DNA of 64,000 nt from Geodermatophilus obscurus (lineage in GTDB: Bacteria > Actinomycetota > Actinomycetes > Mycobacteriales > Geodermatophilaceae): assembly GCF_900143215.1 (NCBI RefSeq), contig NZ_FRDM01000001.1, positions 248,001 to 312,000 of the forward strand, given 5' to 3'. This document shows positions 36,490 through 45,313 of this stretch, one piece after another. How positions within the stretch are numbered: the stretch's first letter is position 1; the number at the start of each line of letters is the position of its first letter. The translations under genes were made by a program, and so were the position numbers. Under the pieces are notes generated by a model that saw only the letters and a program-made list of their open reading frames with translations, searched no databases and was not told the origin of the DNA.

Positions 36490-36878
36490 CCTCGCTGCTC
36501 CTCGACACCCACGCACTGCTGTGGGTCCTGGTGGATCCAGAACGCATCCCCGCAGCGACCCTCGCGACCGTACGGGCGCCGGAGACCAACGTGTACGTCT
36601 CCGCGGCCAGCGCCTGGGAGATCGCCACGAAGCACCGATTGGGCAAGCTGGAGGGCGCGGCCGCGGTGGTGAGCGGTTATCGGGAGCACCTCGCCAGGCT
36701 GCGGGCGGAGGAGCTCGCCATCGCCGGGCACCACGCGCTCACCGCCGGCAGCCTGCAGTGGTCCCACCGCGACCCGTTCGACCGGGTGATCGTCGCCCAG
36801 GCGGTGCTGGAGTCCCTTCCCGTCGTCACGAGTGACGCCGCGCTCGTGGGTTTCCCGGCGATCCGCACCGTGTGGTGA
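36486..36878 (+). CDS. PIN-domain toxin (VapC family)
   Basis: A 130-residue PIN ribonuclease. The acidic residues of the metal site are visible: Asp7 (LLLDTHALLW), Glu45 (ASAWEIATKH), Asp96/Asp99 (RDPFDRVIVAQA) and Asp117 (TSDAAL). This LLLDTHALLW/SAWEIA branch pairs with Phd-type antitoxins, as here. GTG start overlaps the antitoxin stop. RNA targets of such toxins are often tRNAs; the target here is unknown. The catalytic set looks complete, so it should be active. Confidence 0.92.
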   Translation: MTSLLLDTHALLWVLVDPERIPAATLATVRAPETNVYVSAASAWEIATKHRLGKLEGAAAVVSGYREHLARLRAEELAIAGHHALTAGSLQWSHRDPFDRVIVAQAVLESLPVVTSDAALVGFPAIRTVW

Positions 36879-36887
36879 CCCGCCCGC

Positions 36888-37280
36888 TCAGCGGGCGGCG
36901 CAGGCCGCGCAGGTGCCGAAGACCTCCAGCTGGTGCTGGACGTCGGCGAAGCCGTGCTCGGCGGCGACTCGGGCGGCCCACCGCTCGACCGGCGGGTCGG
37001 CCACCTCGACGGTGCGGCCGCAGGAGCGGCACACCAGGTGGTGGTGGTGCACCGGAGAGCAGCGCCGGTAGGCGGCCTCGCCCTCGTTCCGGAGCACGTC
37101 GACCAGGCCGTCGTCCACCAGGGCCTGCAGCGCTCGGTAGACCGTCGCCAGGCCCACGGCGTCGCCGCGCTCGCGGAGCAGGGCGTGCAGGTCCTGGGCG
37201 GTGCGGAAGCCGTCCTGGTCGTCGAGCAGGGCCAGGACTGCGCTGCGCTGCCGGGTCTGCCGGCGCGGCGCCTCGGTCAC
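36888..37280 (-). CDS. zur: Zinc uptake regulator, Fur family
   Basis: A 130-residue metalloregulator. Winged helix at the N-terminus (GLATVYRALQALVDDGLVDVL), then the histidine-rich hinge HHHHLVC, with structural zinc cysteines Cys84/Cys87 and Cys124/Cys127. Zur rather than Fur is supported by its place as the last gene of the znuACB operon, overlapping znuB by four bases, and by the Zur-type palindrome at the znuA start. It would repress the operon, and so itself, when zinc is plentiful. Confidence 0.9.
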   Translation of the reverse strand: MTEAPRRQTRQRSAVLALLDDQDGFRTAQDLHALLRERGDAVGLATVYRALQALVDDGLVDVLRNEGEAAYRRCSPVHHHHLVCRSCGRTVEVADPPVERWAARVAAEHGFADVQHQLEVFGTCAACAAR

Positions 37281-38299
37281 GCTCGTCCCCCCGTCCCCGC
37301 CGACGGCGCCGCGTGCTCGCCGTGCTCGTCGTAGTGCACCCCCGTGCCGGTGCGGTGCACCGCGTGCAGGTGGCCGTCGTGGTCGTAGTCGACGTGGTCA
37401 CCGTGCGGCACTGCCGGGTGCCCGCAACCGGCACCGTGCTCGTGCGGGTGGGCGGCGTGCACCTCGGCGCGGCGCCGGTGCCGGCGGCGGGCGGTCGCCT
37501 CGCGCACCGCGACCGCGGCCGTGGCCAGCAGGAACAGCGCGATCGCCAGCAGCACGATGGTGCCGCCGGACGGCGTGCCGGTGTAGTACGAGGCGGTCGT
37601 GCCGACGACGCTGGTGACCAGGCCGATCCCGCAGGCCAGGTACACGGTCTGGCGGAAGCTGCGCGCCAGCTGCTGGGCGACCGCGCTCGGCACGATCATC
37701 AGCGCGCTGATCAGCAGCAGCCCCACGACCCGCATGGACAGCACGACGGTCGCCGCCACCAGGGCCGCCAGCACGATGTTGAGCGCCAGCACCGGCAGGC
37801 CGACCGCGCGGGCGTACTCCTCGTCGTCGCTCACGGCGTACAGCCGCTGCCCGAGGAGCGACACGACGCCGAGCACGACGACGGTGATGACGCCGAAGAC
37901 CGCGACGTCCGCGGTGGTCGTGGTGGTGATCGCGCCGAACAGGTAGGCCTCGAGGTTGGTGGCCTGCCCCTGCGGGGCGAGGCTCAGCAGCACCACGCCG
38001 CCGGCGATGCCGCCGTAGAACAGCACGGCGAGGGCGACGTCGCCACTGGTGCGGCCGCGGGCGCGCACCAGTTCGATGAGCACCGCGCCGAGCACGGCGG
38101 CCACCAACGCCGTCCCGACCGGGGCGGTGGAGGTCAGGACGCCGACCGCGACACCGGTGAGCGCGACGTGCCCGAGGCCGTCACCGAGCAGCGAAAGCCG
38201 GCGCTGCACCAGGAAGACGCCGACCGCCGGGGCCACCAGGCCGACCATCAGCGAGGCCAGCAGCGCCCGCTGCATGAAGCCGTACTCGAGGACCTCCAC
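37277..38299 (-). CDS. znuB: Zinc ABC transporter permease
   Basis: A 340-residue ABC-3 family permease with about eight membrane helices (residues 10-270): LASLMVGLVAPAVGVFLVQRRLSLLGDGLGHVALTG is the family start. An unusual cytoplasmic tail after residue 275 is rich in His and Asp (HPHEHGAGCGHPAVPHGDH, DYDHDGHLHAVH) and could buffer or sense zinc. One base separates it from the ATPase gene, and it overlaps zur. Zinc rather than manganese is inferred from zur and the His-rich segments. Confidence 0.93.
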   Translation of the reverse strand: MEVLEYGFMQRALLASLMVGLVAPAVGVFLVQRRLSLLGDGLGHVALTGVAVGVLTSTAPVGTALVAAVLGAVLIELVRARGRTSGDVALAVLFYGGIAGGVVLLSLAPQGQATNLEAYLFGAITTTTTADVAVFGVITVVVLGVVSLLGQRLYAVSDDEEYARAVGLPVLALNIVLAALVAATVVLSMRVVGLLLISALMIVPSAVAQQLARSFRQTVYLACGIGLVTSVVGTTASYYTGTPSGGTIVLLAIALFLLATAAVAVREATARRRHRRRAEVHAAHPHEHGAGCGHPAVPHGDHVDYDHDGHLHAVHRTGTGVHYDEHGEHAAPSAGTGGRA

Positions 38300-38300
38300 C

Positions 38301-39086
38301 TCAGCGCCCTCCGTCCGTGGTCACCCGGGGCTGGTCCAGGCGGTACCCGCGCGAGGGCGCCAGCCCGGTGCCCTCGGGGTGGTGGTGCCCGTCGGTCGCG
38401 GACTCGGCCCCGGCCCCGGCCAGCGGCCCGTCGTAGCCGATCCGGCCGTGGTCGACGACGACCGCCCGGGTGAGGACGCCGGCCAGCGCCGCGGTCTCGT
38501 GCGTGACGACCAGCAGCGTGGTCCCGGTGGCCGACACGTCGGCCAGGACGGCGGCCAGCGCGTCCTGGCTGGCGGCGTCCACCCCGGCGGTCGGTTCGTC
38601 CATGACCAGCAGCTCCGGCTCGGCGGCCAGTGCGCGGGCGACCAGCACCCGGCGCTGCTGGCCTCCGGACAGCGAGGCGACCGGGTCGCCGAGCCGGTCG
38701 GCCAGCCCGACCGCGGCGACGGCGTCCTGCACCGCGGCGCGGTCGGCAGGGCGCAGCCGGCCGAACGGGCCCAGCCGGGCCAGCCGGCCGACGCCGACCA
38801 CCTCGCGCACCGTGGCGGGGACCGCGCCGCTCACCGTGTGCCGCTGCGGCACGTAGCCGATCCGGCCGCGCTCGCGCGATCGCCCGACCGGAGCGCCGAG
38901 GACCTCCACCTCACCGCCCAGCACCGTGGCCAGGCCGAGCAGTCCGCGGGCCAGCGTGGTCTTGCCCGACCCGTTGGAGCCCAGGACGGCGACCGCCTCG
39001 CCGTCGGCCACGGTGAGGTCGACGCCCTGGACGACGGCGACGTCGCCGTAGCCGATGCGGGCGCCCCGCAGCCGGATGGCGCTCAT
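38301..39086 (-). CDS. znuC: Zinc ABC transporter ATP-binding protein
   Basis: A 261-residue ABC ATPase. Walker A is GSNGSGKTTLA (about 36-46), the Q loop is in IGYVPQRH, the signature is LSGGQQRR and Walker B LLVMDEPTAGVD, with the switch His in VVTHETAAL. A short His-bearing tail (TDGHHHPEG) is present. ATG 39086 overlaps the znuA stop (ATGA). Confidence 0.95.
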   Translation of the reverse strand: MSAIRLRGARIGYGDVAVVQGVDLTVADGEAVAVLGSNGSGKTTLARGLLGLATVLGGEVEVLGAPVGRSRERGRIGYVPQRHTVSGAVPATVREVVGVGRLARLGPFGRLRPADRAAVQDAVAAVGLADRLGDPVASLSGGQQRRVLVARALAAEPELLVMDEPTAGVDAASQDALAAVLADVSATGTTLLVVTHETAALAGVLTRAVVVDHGRIGYDGPLAGAGAESATDGHHHPEGTGLAPSRGYRLDQPRVTTDGGR

Positions 39087-40072
39087 GAGCAGGACTGGCC
39101 CTCCCGCAGCGTGGCCAGGTTGGCCCGCATGACCTCGAGGTAGTCGCTGCCGGCCGACTCGTCGGTGAGGCCCTCGATCGGGTCGAGGACGGCGGTCCGC
39201 ACCCCGGCCTCGGTCGCGACGGTCTCGGCGACCGCGGGGTCGACGAGGGTCTCGGTGTAGACGGTGGTCACCCCGCGCTCCCGGACGAGGGCGGTGATCT
39301 CCGCGAGCTGCGCGGGGTCCGGCTCCTGGGAGGGGCTGAGCCCGCTGATGCCGACCACCTCGAGACCGTAGCGGTCGGCGAGGTAGCCGAACGCGTCGTG
39401 GCCGGTGACCAGGGTGTCCACCGCGCAGCCCGCCAGGCCGTCCTGGATCTCGGTGTCCAGCGCCTCGAGGTCGGCCCGCAGCGCGGCGGCGTTCTGCTCG
39501 AAGCCCGCCGCGCCGTCGGGGTCGGCCTCGGCCAGCCGCTCGGCCAGGGCGTCGCCGACGGAGGCGAGCCGGATCGGGTCCAGCCAGAAGTGCGGGTCGA
39601 GCGCCTCGTCGTCCCCGGCGTGTTCCGCGTGCTCCTCGGCGGTCTCGCCCTCGGCGGCGTGCTCCTCGGCGGCGTGCTCCTCGGCGGTCAGCGTGAGGTC
39701 GGCGGCCTGGCCGGCGTCCCAGGCGGTGCCGGCGGCCTCGGTGGCGGCGACCGCGTCGAGGGCCGGCTGGAACCCGTCCAGGTAGACGAGCAGGTCGGCC
39801 TCGGCGACCGCGGCGACGTCCCGCGGGGCCAGTTCCAGGTCGTGGGCCTCCGCGCCGGGCGGGGTGAGCGAGGAGACGTCCAGCCGGTCGCCACCGACGC
39901 GCTCCGCCGCCCACTCCAGCGGGTAGAAGCCAGCGACGACGGTGAGCCCGTCCCCGGCACCGTCCCCGGCACCGCCCGCGGCGGCGTCGTCGGAGCCGCC
40001 GCACCCGGCCAGCGCGAGGGCGGCGGCCGAGGCGGTCGCGGCGGTCACGGCACGCGTCGTCCAGATGCTCAT
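39083..40072 (-). CDS. znuA: Zinc ABC transporter substrate-binding lipoprotein
   Basis: Binds zinc outside the membrane and delivers it to ZnuBC. A lipoprotein signal ends in LALAGC (about residues 20-25). The cluster 9 fold is clear: VVAGFYPLEWAAERVGGDRLDVSSLTPPGAEAHDLELAPRD with the first His ligand, an acidic and His-rich loop (EEHAAEEHAAEGETAEEH), DPHFWLDP and GHDAFGYL. ATG 40072 is preferred over ATG 40081: it gives a normal signal peptide, and GAGAAT ends 7 bases upstream as a leaderless -10, whereas the earlier ATG lies inside the Zur palindrome. Confidence 0.93.
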   Translation of the reverse strand: MSIWTTRAVTAATASAAALALAGCGGSDDAAAGGAGDGAGDGLTVVAGFYPLEWAAERVGGDRLDVSSLTPPGAEAHDLELAPRDVAAVAEADLLVYLDGFQPALDAVAATEAAGTAWDAGQAADLTLTAEEHAAEEHAAEGETAEEHAEHAGDDEALDPHFWLDPIRLASVGDALAERLAEADPDGAAGFEQNAAALRADLEALDTEIQDGLAGCAVDTLVTGHDAFGYLADRYGLEVVGISGLSPSQEPDPAQLAEITALVRERGVTTVYTETLVDPAVAETVATEAGVRTAVLDPIEGLTDESAGSDYLEVMRANLATLREGQSCS

Positions 40073-40086
40073 GAGAATCATTCTCG
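40072..40086. promoter_or_regulatory. Zur box overlapping the znuA promoter and start
   Basis: TGAGAATCATTCTCG is a 7-1-7 palindrome with a perfect GAGAAT-C-ATTCTC core, matching the actinobacterial Zur box form. It covers the proposed -10 and start of znuA, so bound Zur would block transcription of znuACB-zur. Confidence 0.8.
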
Positions 40087-40133
40087 CACAGGGAGTGTGG
40101 GTCGAGGGAGCCGGAGATCCGCCCGCCCCCGCG

Positions 40134-40139
40134 TACGCT
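40134..40139 (+). promoter_or_regulatory. -10 element TACGCT of proA
   Basis: TACGCT ends 7 bases before GTG 40147, the leaderless spacing. It is divergent from the znuA promoter, with about 50 bases between the two. Confidence 0.6.
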
Positions 40140-40146
40140 CGCGGGC

Positions 40147-41403
40147 GTGTCCGACGTCTCCGGCCTGCCGCTGATCGGGGCCGCGGCGCTGCGCGCCCGC
40201 GCCGCCGCCCGGGTGCTGCGCACCCTGCCCACCGACACCAAGGACGCCGCGCTGCGCGCCATGGCCGACGCGCTGGTCGAGCGCGCCGACGAGGTGCTCG
40301 CCGCCAACGCCGCCGACGTGGAGGCGGCCGCGGCCGACGGCACCCCGGCCTCGGTCCTCGACCGGCTGCGGCTGGATCCCGGCCGCATCGCCGGGGTGGC
40401 CGACGCGCTGCGCGAGCTGGTCGCGCTGCCCGACCCGGTCGGCGACGTCGTCCGCGGGTCGACGCTGCCCAACGGGCTGCAGCTGCGCCAGGTCCGGGTG
40501 CCCCTCGGCGTGGTCGGCATCGTCTACGAGGCCCGGCCCAACGTGACCGTCGACGCGGCGGGCCTGTGCCTCAAGAGCGGCAACGCGGCGCTGCTGCGCG
40601 GCTCGGCCTCGGCGTTCGGCACGAACACCGCGCTGGTCGCCGTCCTCACCGAGGCGGCGCAGAAGGCCGGGCTGCCGGCCGGCTCGGTCGAGCTGCTGCC
40701 GGCCGACCGCGCCTCGGTCGGCGAGCTGCTGAACGCCCGCGGGGTCGTCGACGTGGTGATCCCGCGCGGCGGGGCGTCGCTGATCCAGCGGGTGGTGCGC
40801 GAGGCGCGGGTGCCGGTCATCGAGACCGGCGAGGGCAACTGCCACGTCTACGTCGACGCCTCGGCCGACCCCGCGACCGCCGAGGCCATCGTGCTCAACG
40901 CCAAGACCCACCGGGTCAGCGTCTGCAACTCCGCCGAGACGCTGCTGGTGCACCGCGACGTGGCGTTCCTGCCGCGCCTGCTGTCCGCGCTCGTGGACGC
41001 CGGCGTGACGCTGCACGGGGACGCCGCCGCGCAGGCCGCGCACAGCGCCGTCCTCCCCGCCGGCGACGAGGACTGGGCGACAGAGTACCTGTCGATGGAC
41101 ATGGCGGTGCGGGTGGTCGACGACCTGCCGGCCGCGCTGGACCACATCGAGCGGTGGGGGAGCGGGCACTCCGAGGCGATAGTCGCCGACTCCGCGCGCG
41201 CCATCGCCGACTTCACCGCCGGGGTGGACGCCGCCGCGGTCCTGGTCAACGCCTCGACCCGGTTCACCGACGGCGGGGAGTTCGGCTTCGGCGCCGAGAT
41301 CGGCATCTCCACCCAGAAGCTGCACGCCCGCGGTCCGCTGGGCCTGCCGGAGCTGACGTCCACCACCTACGTCGTGACGGGGACCGGCCACACCCGCCGC
41401 TGA
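40147..41403 (+). CDS. proA: Gamma-glutamyl phosphate reductase
   Basis: Second enzyme of proline synthesis, NADPH-dependent, 418 residues of the aldehyde dehydrogenase superfamily. Signature blocks are [42 protein letters not shown] and the active-site VSVCNSAET with Cys260. It works on the unstable product of ProB, whose gene is 8.6 kb upstream at 30449. GTG start supported by the -10 element. Confidence 0.97.
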   Translation: MSDVSGLPLIGAAALRARAAARVLRTLPTDTKDAALRAMADALVERADEVLAANAADVEAAAADGTPASVLDRLRLDPGRIAGVADALRELVALPDPVGDVVRGSTLPNGLQLRQVRVPLGVVGIVYEARPNVTVDAAGLCLKSGNAALLRGSASAFGTNTALVAVLTEAAQKAGLPAGSVELLPADRASVGELLNARGVVDVVIPRGGASLIQRVVREARVPVIETGEGNCHVYVDASADPATAEAIVLNAKTHRVSVCNSAETLLVHRDVAFLPRLLSALVDAGVTLHGDAAAQAAHSAVLPAGDEDWATEYLSMDMAVRVVDDLPAALDHIERWGSGHSEAIVADSARAIADFTAGVDAAAVLVNASTRFTDGGEFGFGAEIGISTQKLHARGPLGLPELTSTTYVVTGTGHTRR

Positions 41404-41433
41404 CGCCCGTCACGGCCCCGATCGAGGAGTCGC

Positions 41434-42321
41434 ATGCCCCGCCCGCCGTCGCAGTCCCCGCAGTTCTCCTCGGTCTCCGACGTCGGCAAGCGGCTGGCGG
41501 CGGCCGGCTACCTGCCCGACGCCCAGATCTCGACCACGGTCTTCCTCGCCGACCGGCTGGGCAAGCCGTTGCTGGTCGAGGGACCGGCGGGCACGGGCAA
41601 GACCGAGCTGGCCAAGGCGCTGGCGGCGTCCACCGGGTCGGAGCTGATCCGGCTGCAGTGCTACGAGGGCCTCGACGAGGCGCGGGCGCTGTACGAGTGG
41701 AACTACAAGAAGCAGCTGCTGCGCATCCAGGCGTCGCAGGGCGCCGACGGCGCGGACTGGAACACCGTCCACGACGACATCTTCGGCGAGGAGTTCCTGC
41801 TGTCCCGGCCGCTGCTGACCGCCATCCGGCGCACCGAGCCGACCGTGCTGCTCATCGACGAGACCGACAAGGCCGACGTCGAGGTGGAGGGCCTGCTGCT
41901 GGAGGTGCTCAGCGACTTCCAGGTCACCATCCCCGAGCTCGGCACGGTGACCGCGGCGCGCCGGCCGATGGTGGTGCTGACCTCCAACGCCACGCGGGAG
42001 CTGTCCGAGGCGCTCAAGCGGCGCTGCCTGTACCTGGCGCTGGACTACCCGTCGGCCGCGCGGGAGCGGGAGATCGTGCTGTCGCGGGTGCCCGACCTCG
42101 CCCCGGGTCTGGCCGAGCAGCTGGTGCGCACCGTCCGGGCGTTGCGCGCGCTGGAGCTCAAGAAGTCCCCGTCGATCTCCGAGACCCTCGACTGGGCGCA
42201 GACGCTGCTCGAGCTGGGGCTGGACACCCTCGACGAGCCGGCGGTCCGCTCGACGCTGGGCGTGGTGCTCAAGCACGCCAGCGACCAGGAGCGGGCCGCG
42301 GCCGAGCTGCGGCTCAACTGA
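41434..42321 (+). CDS. MoxR family AAA+ ATPase
   Basis: A 295-residue AAA+ chaperone-like ATPase. Walker A is EGPAGTGKTELAKA (about 49-62), Walker B VLLIDETDKAD, followed by the sensor 1 VLTSNATRELSEAL. MoxR proteins usually act with a VWA-domain partner, and the next gene encodes one, with a one-base TGATG overlap. It fits the CoxD-like branch, which helps mature metalloenzymes such as carbon monoxide dehydrogenase; no such enzyme is in the window. Confidence 0.93.
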   Translation: MPRPPSQSPQFSSVSDVGKRLAAAGYLPDAQISTTVFLADRLGKPLLVEGPAGTGKTELAKALAASTGSELIRLQCYEGLDEARALYEWNYKKQLLRIQASQGADGADWNTVHDDIFGEEFLLSRPLLTAIRRTEPTVLLIDETDKADVEVEGLLLEVLSDFQVTIPELGTVTAARRPMVVLTSNATRELSEALKRRCLYLALDYPSAAREREIVLSRVPDLAPGLAEQLVRTVRALRALELKKSPSISETLDWAQTLLELGLDTLDEPAVRSTLGVVLKHASDQERAAAELRLN

Positions 42322-43751
42322 TGTCGGTTCCGGGTCCGGCTGCTGGGTCCGGCGGGCTCGCCGGGCACCTCGACGGCTTCGTCCGCGCAGTCCGCGACGC
42401 CGGCATCCCGGTCGGCATCAGCCAGGCCGTGGACGCCGCCGAGATCCTCACCGTGGTCGACCTCCTCGACCGCGAGCAGCTGCGGCACGGCCTCGCAGCG
42501 GTGCTGCTGCAGCGGGCGGCGCAGCGGCCCGCCTACGACGTGCTGTTCGACCTGTGGTGGCCGCTGTCCGACCGGCCGGCGCTCCCCTCGGCCGTGGATC
42601 CGGACGACGGCGAGCCGGGGGAGCCCGGCGAGTCCACCTTCGACCTGCCCGACGGCACCGACCTGGCGCAGCTCATGCGCGAGGAGCTGGGCCGGCTGCT
42701 GCTCGACGGCGACGAGGAGGCGCTGCGCCGCTTCGCGCGCGAGGCGGTCGACCAGCTGGGCCGGACGGCGCCGTCGCCCTCGGGGCAGTCCTTCTTCAGC
42801 TACCGGGTGATGCGGGCGCTCTCGCCGGACACCCTGGTCGCCCAGCTGCTGGCCGGCCTGCTCGGGAACGCCGGGCGCGGCGGGCTGGCCGAGCAGGTGG
42901 CCCGCCAGACGGTGCGCGAGCGGCTGGCCGCCTTCCGGGCCGCGGTGGAGGCCGAGGTCCGGCGGCGGACGGCGGCCGAGCGCGGCCGGGACAAGGTCGC
43001 GAAGAACGCCGTCCGCCCGCTGGCCGACCAGGTCGACTTCCTGCGCGCCCAGGCCGCGGACCTCGCCGAACTGCGCCGGACGGTGGCCCCGCTGGCCCGG
43101 CGGCTGGCCGTGCGGCTCTCGGCGCGACGACAGCTGGGCCGGGAGGGCCGGCTGGACTTCCGCAAGACCGTCCGGGCGTCGCTGGGCACCGGCGGCGTGC
43201 CGGTGGTGACCCACCACCGGCCGCGGAAGGTGCACAAGCCGGAACTGGTCGTGCTGTGCGACGTCAGCGGCTCGGTGGCCGGCTTCAGCCACTTCACGCT
43301 GATGCTGACCCAGGCGCTGCGCGAGCACTTCTCCGGCGTCCGGGCGTTCGCCTTCGTCGACTCCACCGACGAGGTGACCCGCTTCTTCCGCCCCGGCGCG
43401 GACGTCGCCGACGCGGTCGCCCGGATCGGCCGGGAGGCCGACGTCGTCGCGTTCGACGGGCACAGCGACTACGGAACGGCGTTCGAGGTGTTCGCCGACC
43501 GCTGGGCCTCGGCGGTCGGTCCGAAGACGTCGCTGCTCGTGCTCGGCGACGGGCGCACCAACTTCCGTTCGCCGGGGCTGCCGGTGCTGGCCGACCTCGT
43601 CCGCCGCTCGCGCACGGCGCACTGGCTCAACCCCGAGCCCCGGCGGCTGTGGGGCAGCGGCGACTCCGCCGCGGACCGCTACGGCGAGGTCGTCGACATG
43701 GTCGAGTGCCGCAACGCCGCCCAGCTCGCGGACTTCGTCACCACGCTCTGA
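42321..43751 (+). CDS. VWA domain-containing CoxE-like protein
   Basis: A 476-residue partner of the MoxR ATPase. The C-terminal von Willebrand A domain has the metal site DVSGSVAGFS (about 312-321) and the later DGHSDYGTAF, LGDGRTN and LNPEP motifs of the CoxE group. The N-terminal half is helical and charged. One-base overlap with the upstream gene shows translational coupling. The MoxR-VWA pair is often found near nadD in actinobacteria; its client is unknown. Confidence 0.9.
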   Translation: MSVPGPAAGSGGLAGHLDGFVRAVRDAGIPVGISQAVDAAEILTVVDLLDREQLRHGLAAVLLQRAAQRPAYDVLFDLWWPLSDRPALPSAVDPDDGEPGEPGESTFDLPDGTDLAQLMREELGRLLLDGDEEALRRFAREAVDQLGRTAPSPSGQSFFSYRVMRALSPDTLVAQLLAGLLGNAGRGGLAEQVARQTVRERLAAFRAAVEAEVRRRTAAERGRDKVAKNAVRPLADQVDFLRAQAADLAELRRTVAPLARRLAVRLSARRQLGREGRLDFRKTVRASLGTGGVPVVTHHRPRKVHKPELVVLCDVSGSVAGFSHFTLMLTQALREHFSGVRAFAFVDSTDEVTRFFRPGADVADAVARIGREADVVAFDGHSDYGTAFEVFADRWASAVGPKTSLLVLGDGRTNFRSPGLPVLADLVRRSRTAHWLNPEPRRLWGSGDSAADRYGEVVDMVECRNAAQLADFVTTL

Positions 43752-43985
43752 GCGGCCTGCCGTCGCGTACCCGCGGCGGACGACGGTCGTCCGACGCGGT
43801 GGGTGCCGGGTGTCGCGGCGCCCGGTGGTCCCCCGTCCGCGGGGGCCGCTGCCGGCCGCGACCGGCAGCTCGGGGGAGGCGGTCGTGCCGGGCCCGCGCT
43901 GGTCCCCGGCTGGAGTCCCTGGCGGGGAGGCTCCGCGCCCGCTGTCCGGGGCCGGTCCTCGCGGGCCGGTCCCGGACCGCCCGGA

Positions 43986-43991
43986 TAGTCT
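43986..43991 (+). promoter_or_regulatory. -10 element TAGTCT of nadD
   Basis: TAGTCT ends 6 bases before GTG 43998, the leaderless spacing. The 246-base gap upstream holds no supported gene. Confidence 0.5.
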
Positions 43992-43997
43992 CGTTCG

Positions 43998-44738
43998 GTG
44001 GCAGGTCGGCGGGTCGGGGTGATGGGCGGGACGTTCGACCCCGTCCACCACGGGCACCTCGTGGCGGCGAGCGAGGTGGCGGTCCTGTTCGGTCTGGACG
44101 AGGTGGTCTTCGTGCCCACCGGCCAGCCGTGGCAGAAGGGCGACCGCGAGGTGGCGCCGGCCGAGGACCGCTACCTCATGACCGTCATCGCCACCGCCTC
44201 CAACCCCCGGTTCTCCGTGAGCCGGGTGGACGTCGACCGCGGCGGCCCCACCTACACCATCGACACGCTCGGCGACCTGAAGCGGCAGCGGCCCGACGAC
44301 GAGCTGTTCTTCATCACCGGCGCGGACGCGCTCGCACAGATCCTCAGCTGGCGGGACAGCGACGCCTGCTTCGCCCTGGCGCACTTCATCGGCGTCACCC
44401 GACCCGGCTTCGACCTGGGGGCCTCCCACCTGCCGGAGGGGACGGTCAGCCTGGTCGAGGTGCCGGCGCTGGCGATCAGCTCCAGCGACTGCCGCGCTCG
44501 CGTCGGCCGGGGGATGCCGGTCTGGTACCTGGTGCCCGACGGCGTCGTGCAGTACATCGAGAAGCGCGGGCTATACCGCACGCCGGACACGGCCCGCGGC
44601 CTCGCCCGCGAGGACGTCCCCCGTGCCGGGCCGTCCGGCGACCGCCCGACCTACGACCGCCCGCCGGCGACGACTCCCCGGGCCGAGGGCCAGCCTCCCG
44701 AACCACCGACCACCGATCTCCAGGAGGTACCCCGATGA
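43998..44738 (+). CDS. nadD: Nicotinate-nucleotide adenylyltransferase
   Basis: NAD synthesis enzyme that adenylates nicotinate mononucleotide; 246 residues. The nucleotidyltransferase motif is [16 protein letters not shown] (residues 6-21), with [13 protein letters not shown] (about 160-172) near the C-terminal core. A disordered Pro-rich tail of about 45 residues follows. The stop overlaps rsfS by four bases (ATGA), the usual nadD-rsfS pair. Confidence 0.96.
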   Translation: MAGRRVGVMGGTFDPVHHGHLVAASEVAVLFGLDEVVFVPTGQPWQKGDREVAPAEDRYLMTVIATASNPRFSVSRVDVDRGGPTYTIDTLGDLKRQRPDDELFFITGADALAQILSWRDSDACFALAHFIGVTRPGFDLGASHLPEGTVSLVEVPALAISSSDCRARVGRGMPVWYLVPDGVVQYIEKRGLYRTPDTARGLAREDVPRAGPSGDRPTYDRPPATTPRAEGQPPEPPTTDLQEVPR

Positions 44739-45313
44739 CCGCCTCGACCGAGGCGCGGGAGACCGCACTGCTGGCCGCCCAGGCCGCCGCGGACAAGCTG
44801 GCTACCAACGTCGCGATCGTCGACGTCAGCGAGCGGCTGGCCATCACCGACGCCTTCGTGCTCGCCTCGGCGCCCAACGAGCGCCAGGTGCAGGCCATCG
44901 TCGACGAGGTGGAGGAGCGCCTCCGCCGGCACGGCGTCAAGCCGGTGCGCCGGGAGGGCGTGGCCGAGGCGCGCTGGGTGCTCCTGGACTTCGTCGACGT
45001 CGTCGTCCACGTGCAGCACGCCGAGGAGCGCGCGTACTACGCGCTGGAGCGGCTCTGGAAGGACTGCCCGACGATCCCCTTCGTCGACAGCGCGGCACCG
45101 TCCGGCGAGACGCAGCCAGGGGAGGCGCAGCCCGACGGGGCTTCGTACGCGAGCAGCGCGACGCTGTCGGCCGACGACGTCGACCCAGCCAGCGCCGACC
45201 CGACGCCCTTGAGGCCCGAGCCCGCGGACGACTTCCCGGTGGGCCGTGCCCCGGCGGACGGTGCTCCGCTGGAGGAGGACGGCCCCTCCGCGCCGGAGAC
45301 GACCGGCAGGTGA
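44735..45313 (+). CDS. rsfS: Ribosomal silencing factor RsfS
   Basis: Binds L14 and blocks subunit joining when nutrients are short. The conserved domain occupies residues about 10-120 ([24 protein letters not shown] ... [28 protein letters not shown]). The protein has 192 residues, longer than usual because of a disordered acidic tail of about 75 residues. AGGAGG is 7 bases before the ATG. It is coupled to nadD on one side and to the phosphatase gene on the other. Confidence 0.96.
   Translation: MTASTEARETALLAAQAAADKLATNVAIVDVSERLAITDAFVLASAPNERQVQAIVDEVEERLRRHGVKPVRREGVAEARWVLLDFVDVVVHVQHAEERAYYALERLWKDCPTIPFVDSAAPSGETQPGEAQPDGASYASSATLSADDVDPASADPTPLRPEPADDFPVGRAPADGAPLEEDGPSAPETTGR

Noticed and set aside
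31580-38300. Extended minus-strand frames before the PPOX gene and other minus genes
   Set aside because: They are GC-driven open frames opposite real genes without homology or ribosome sites.
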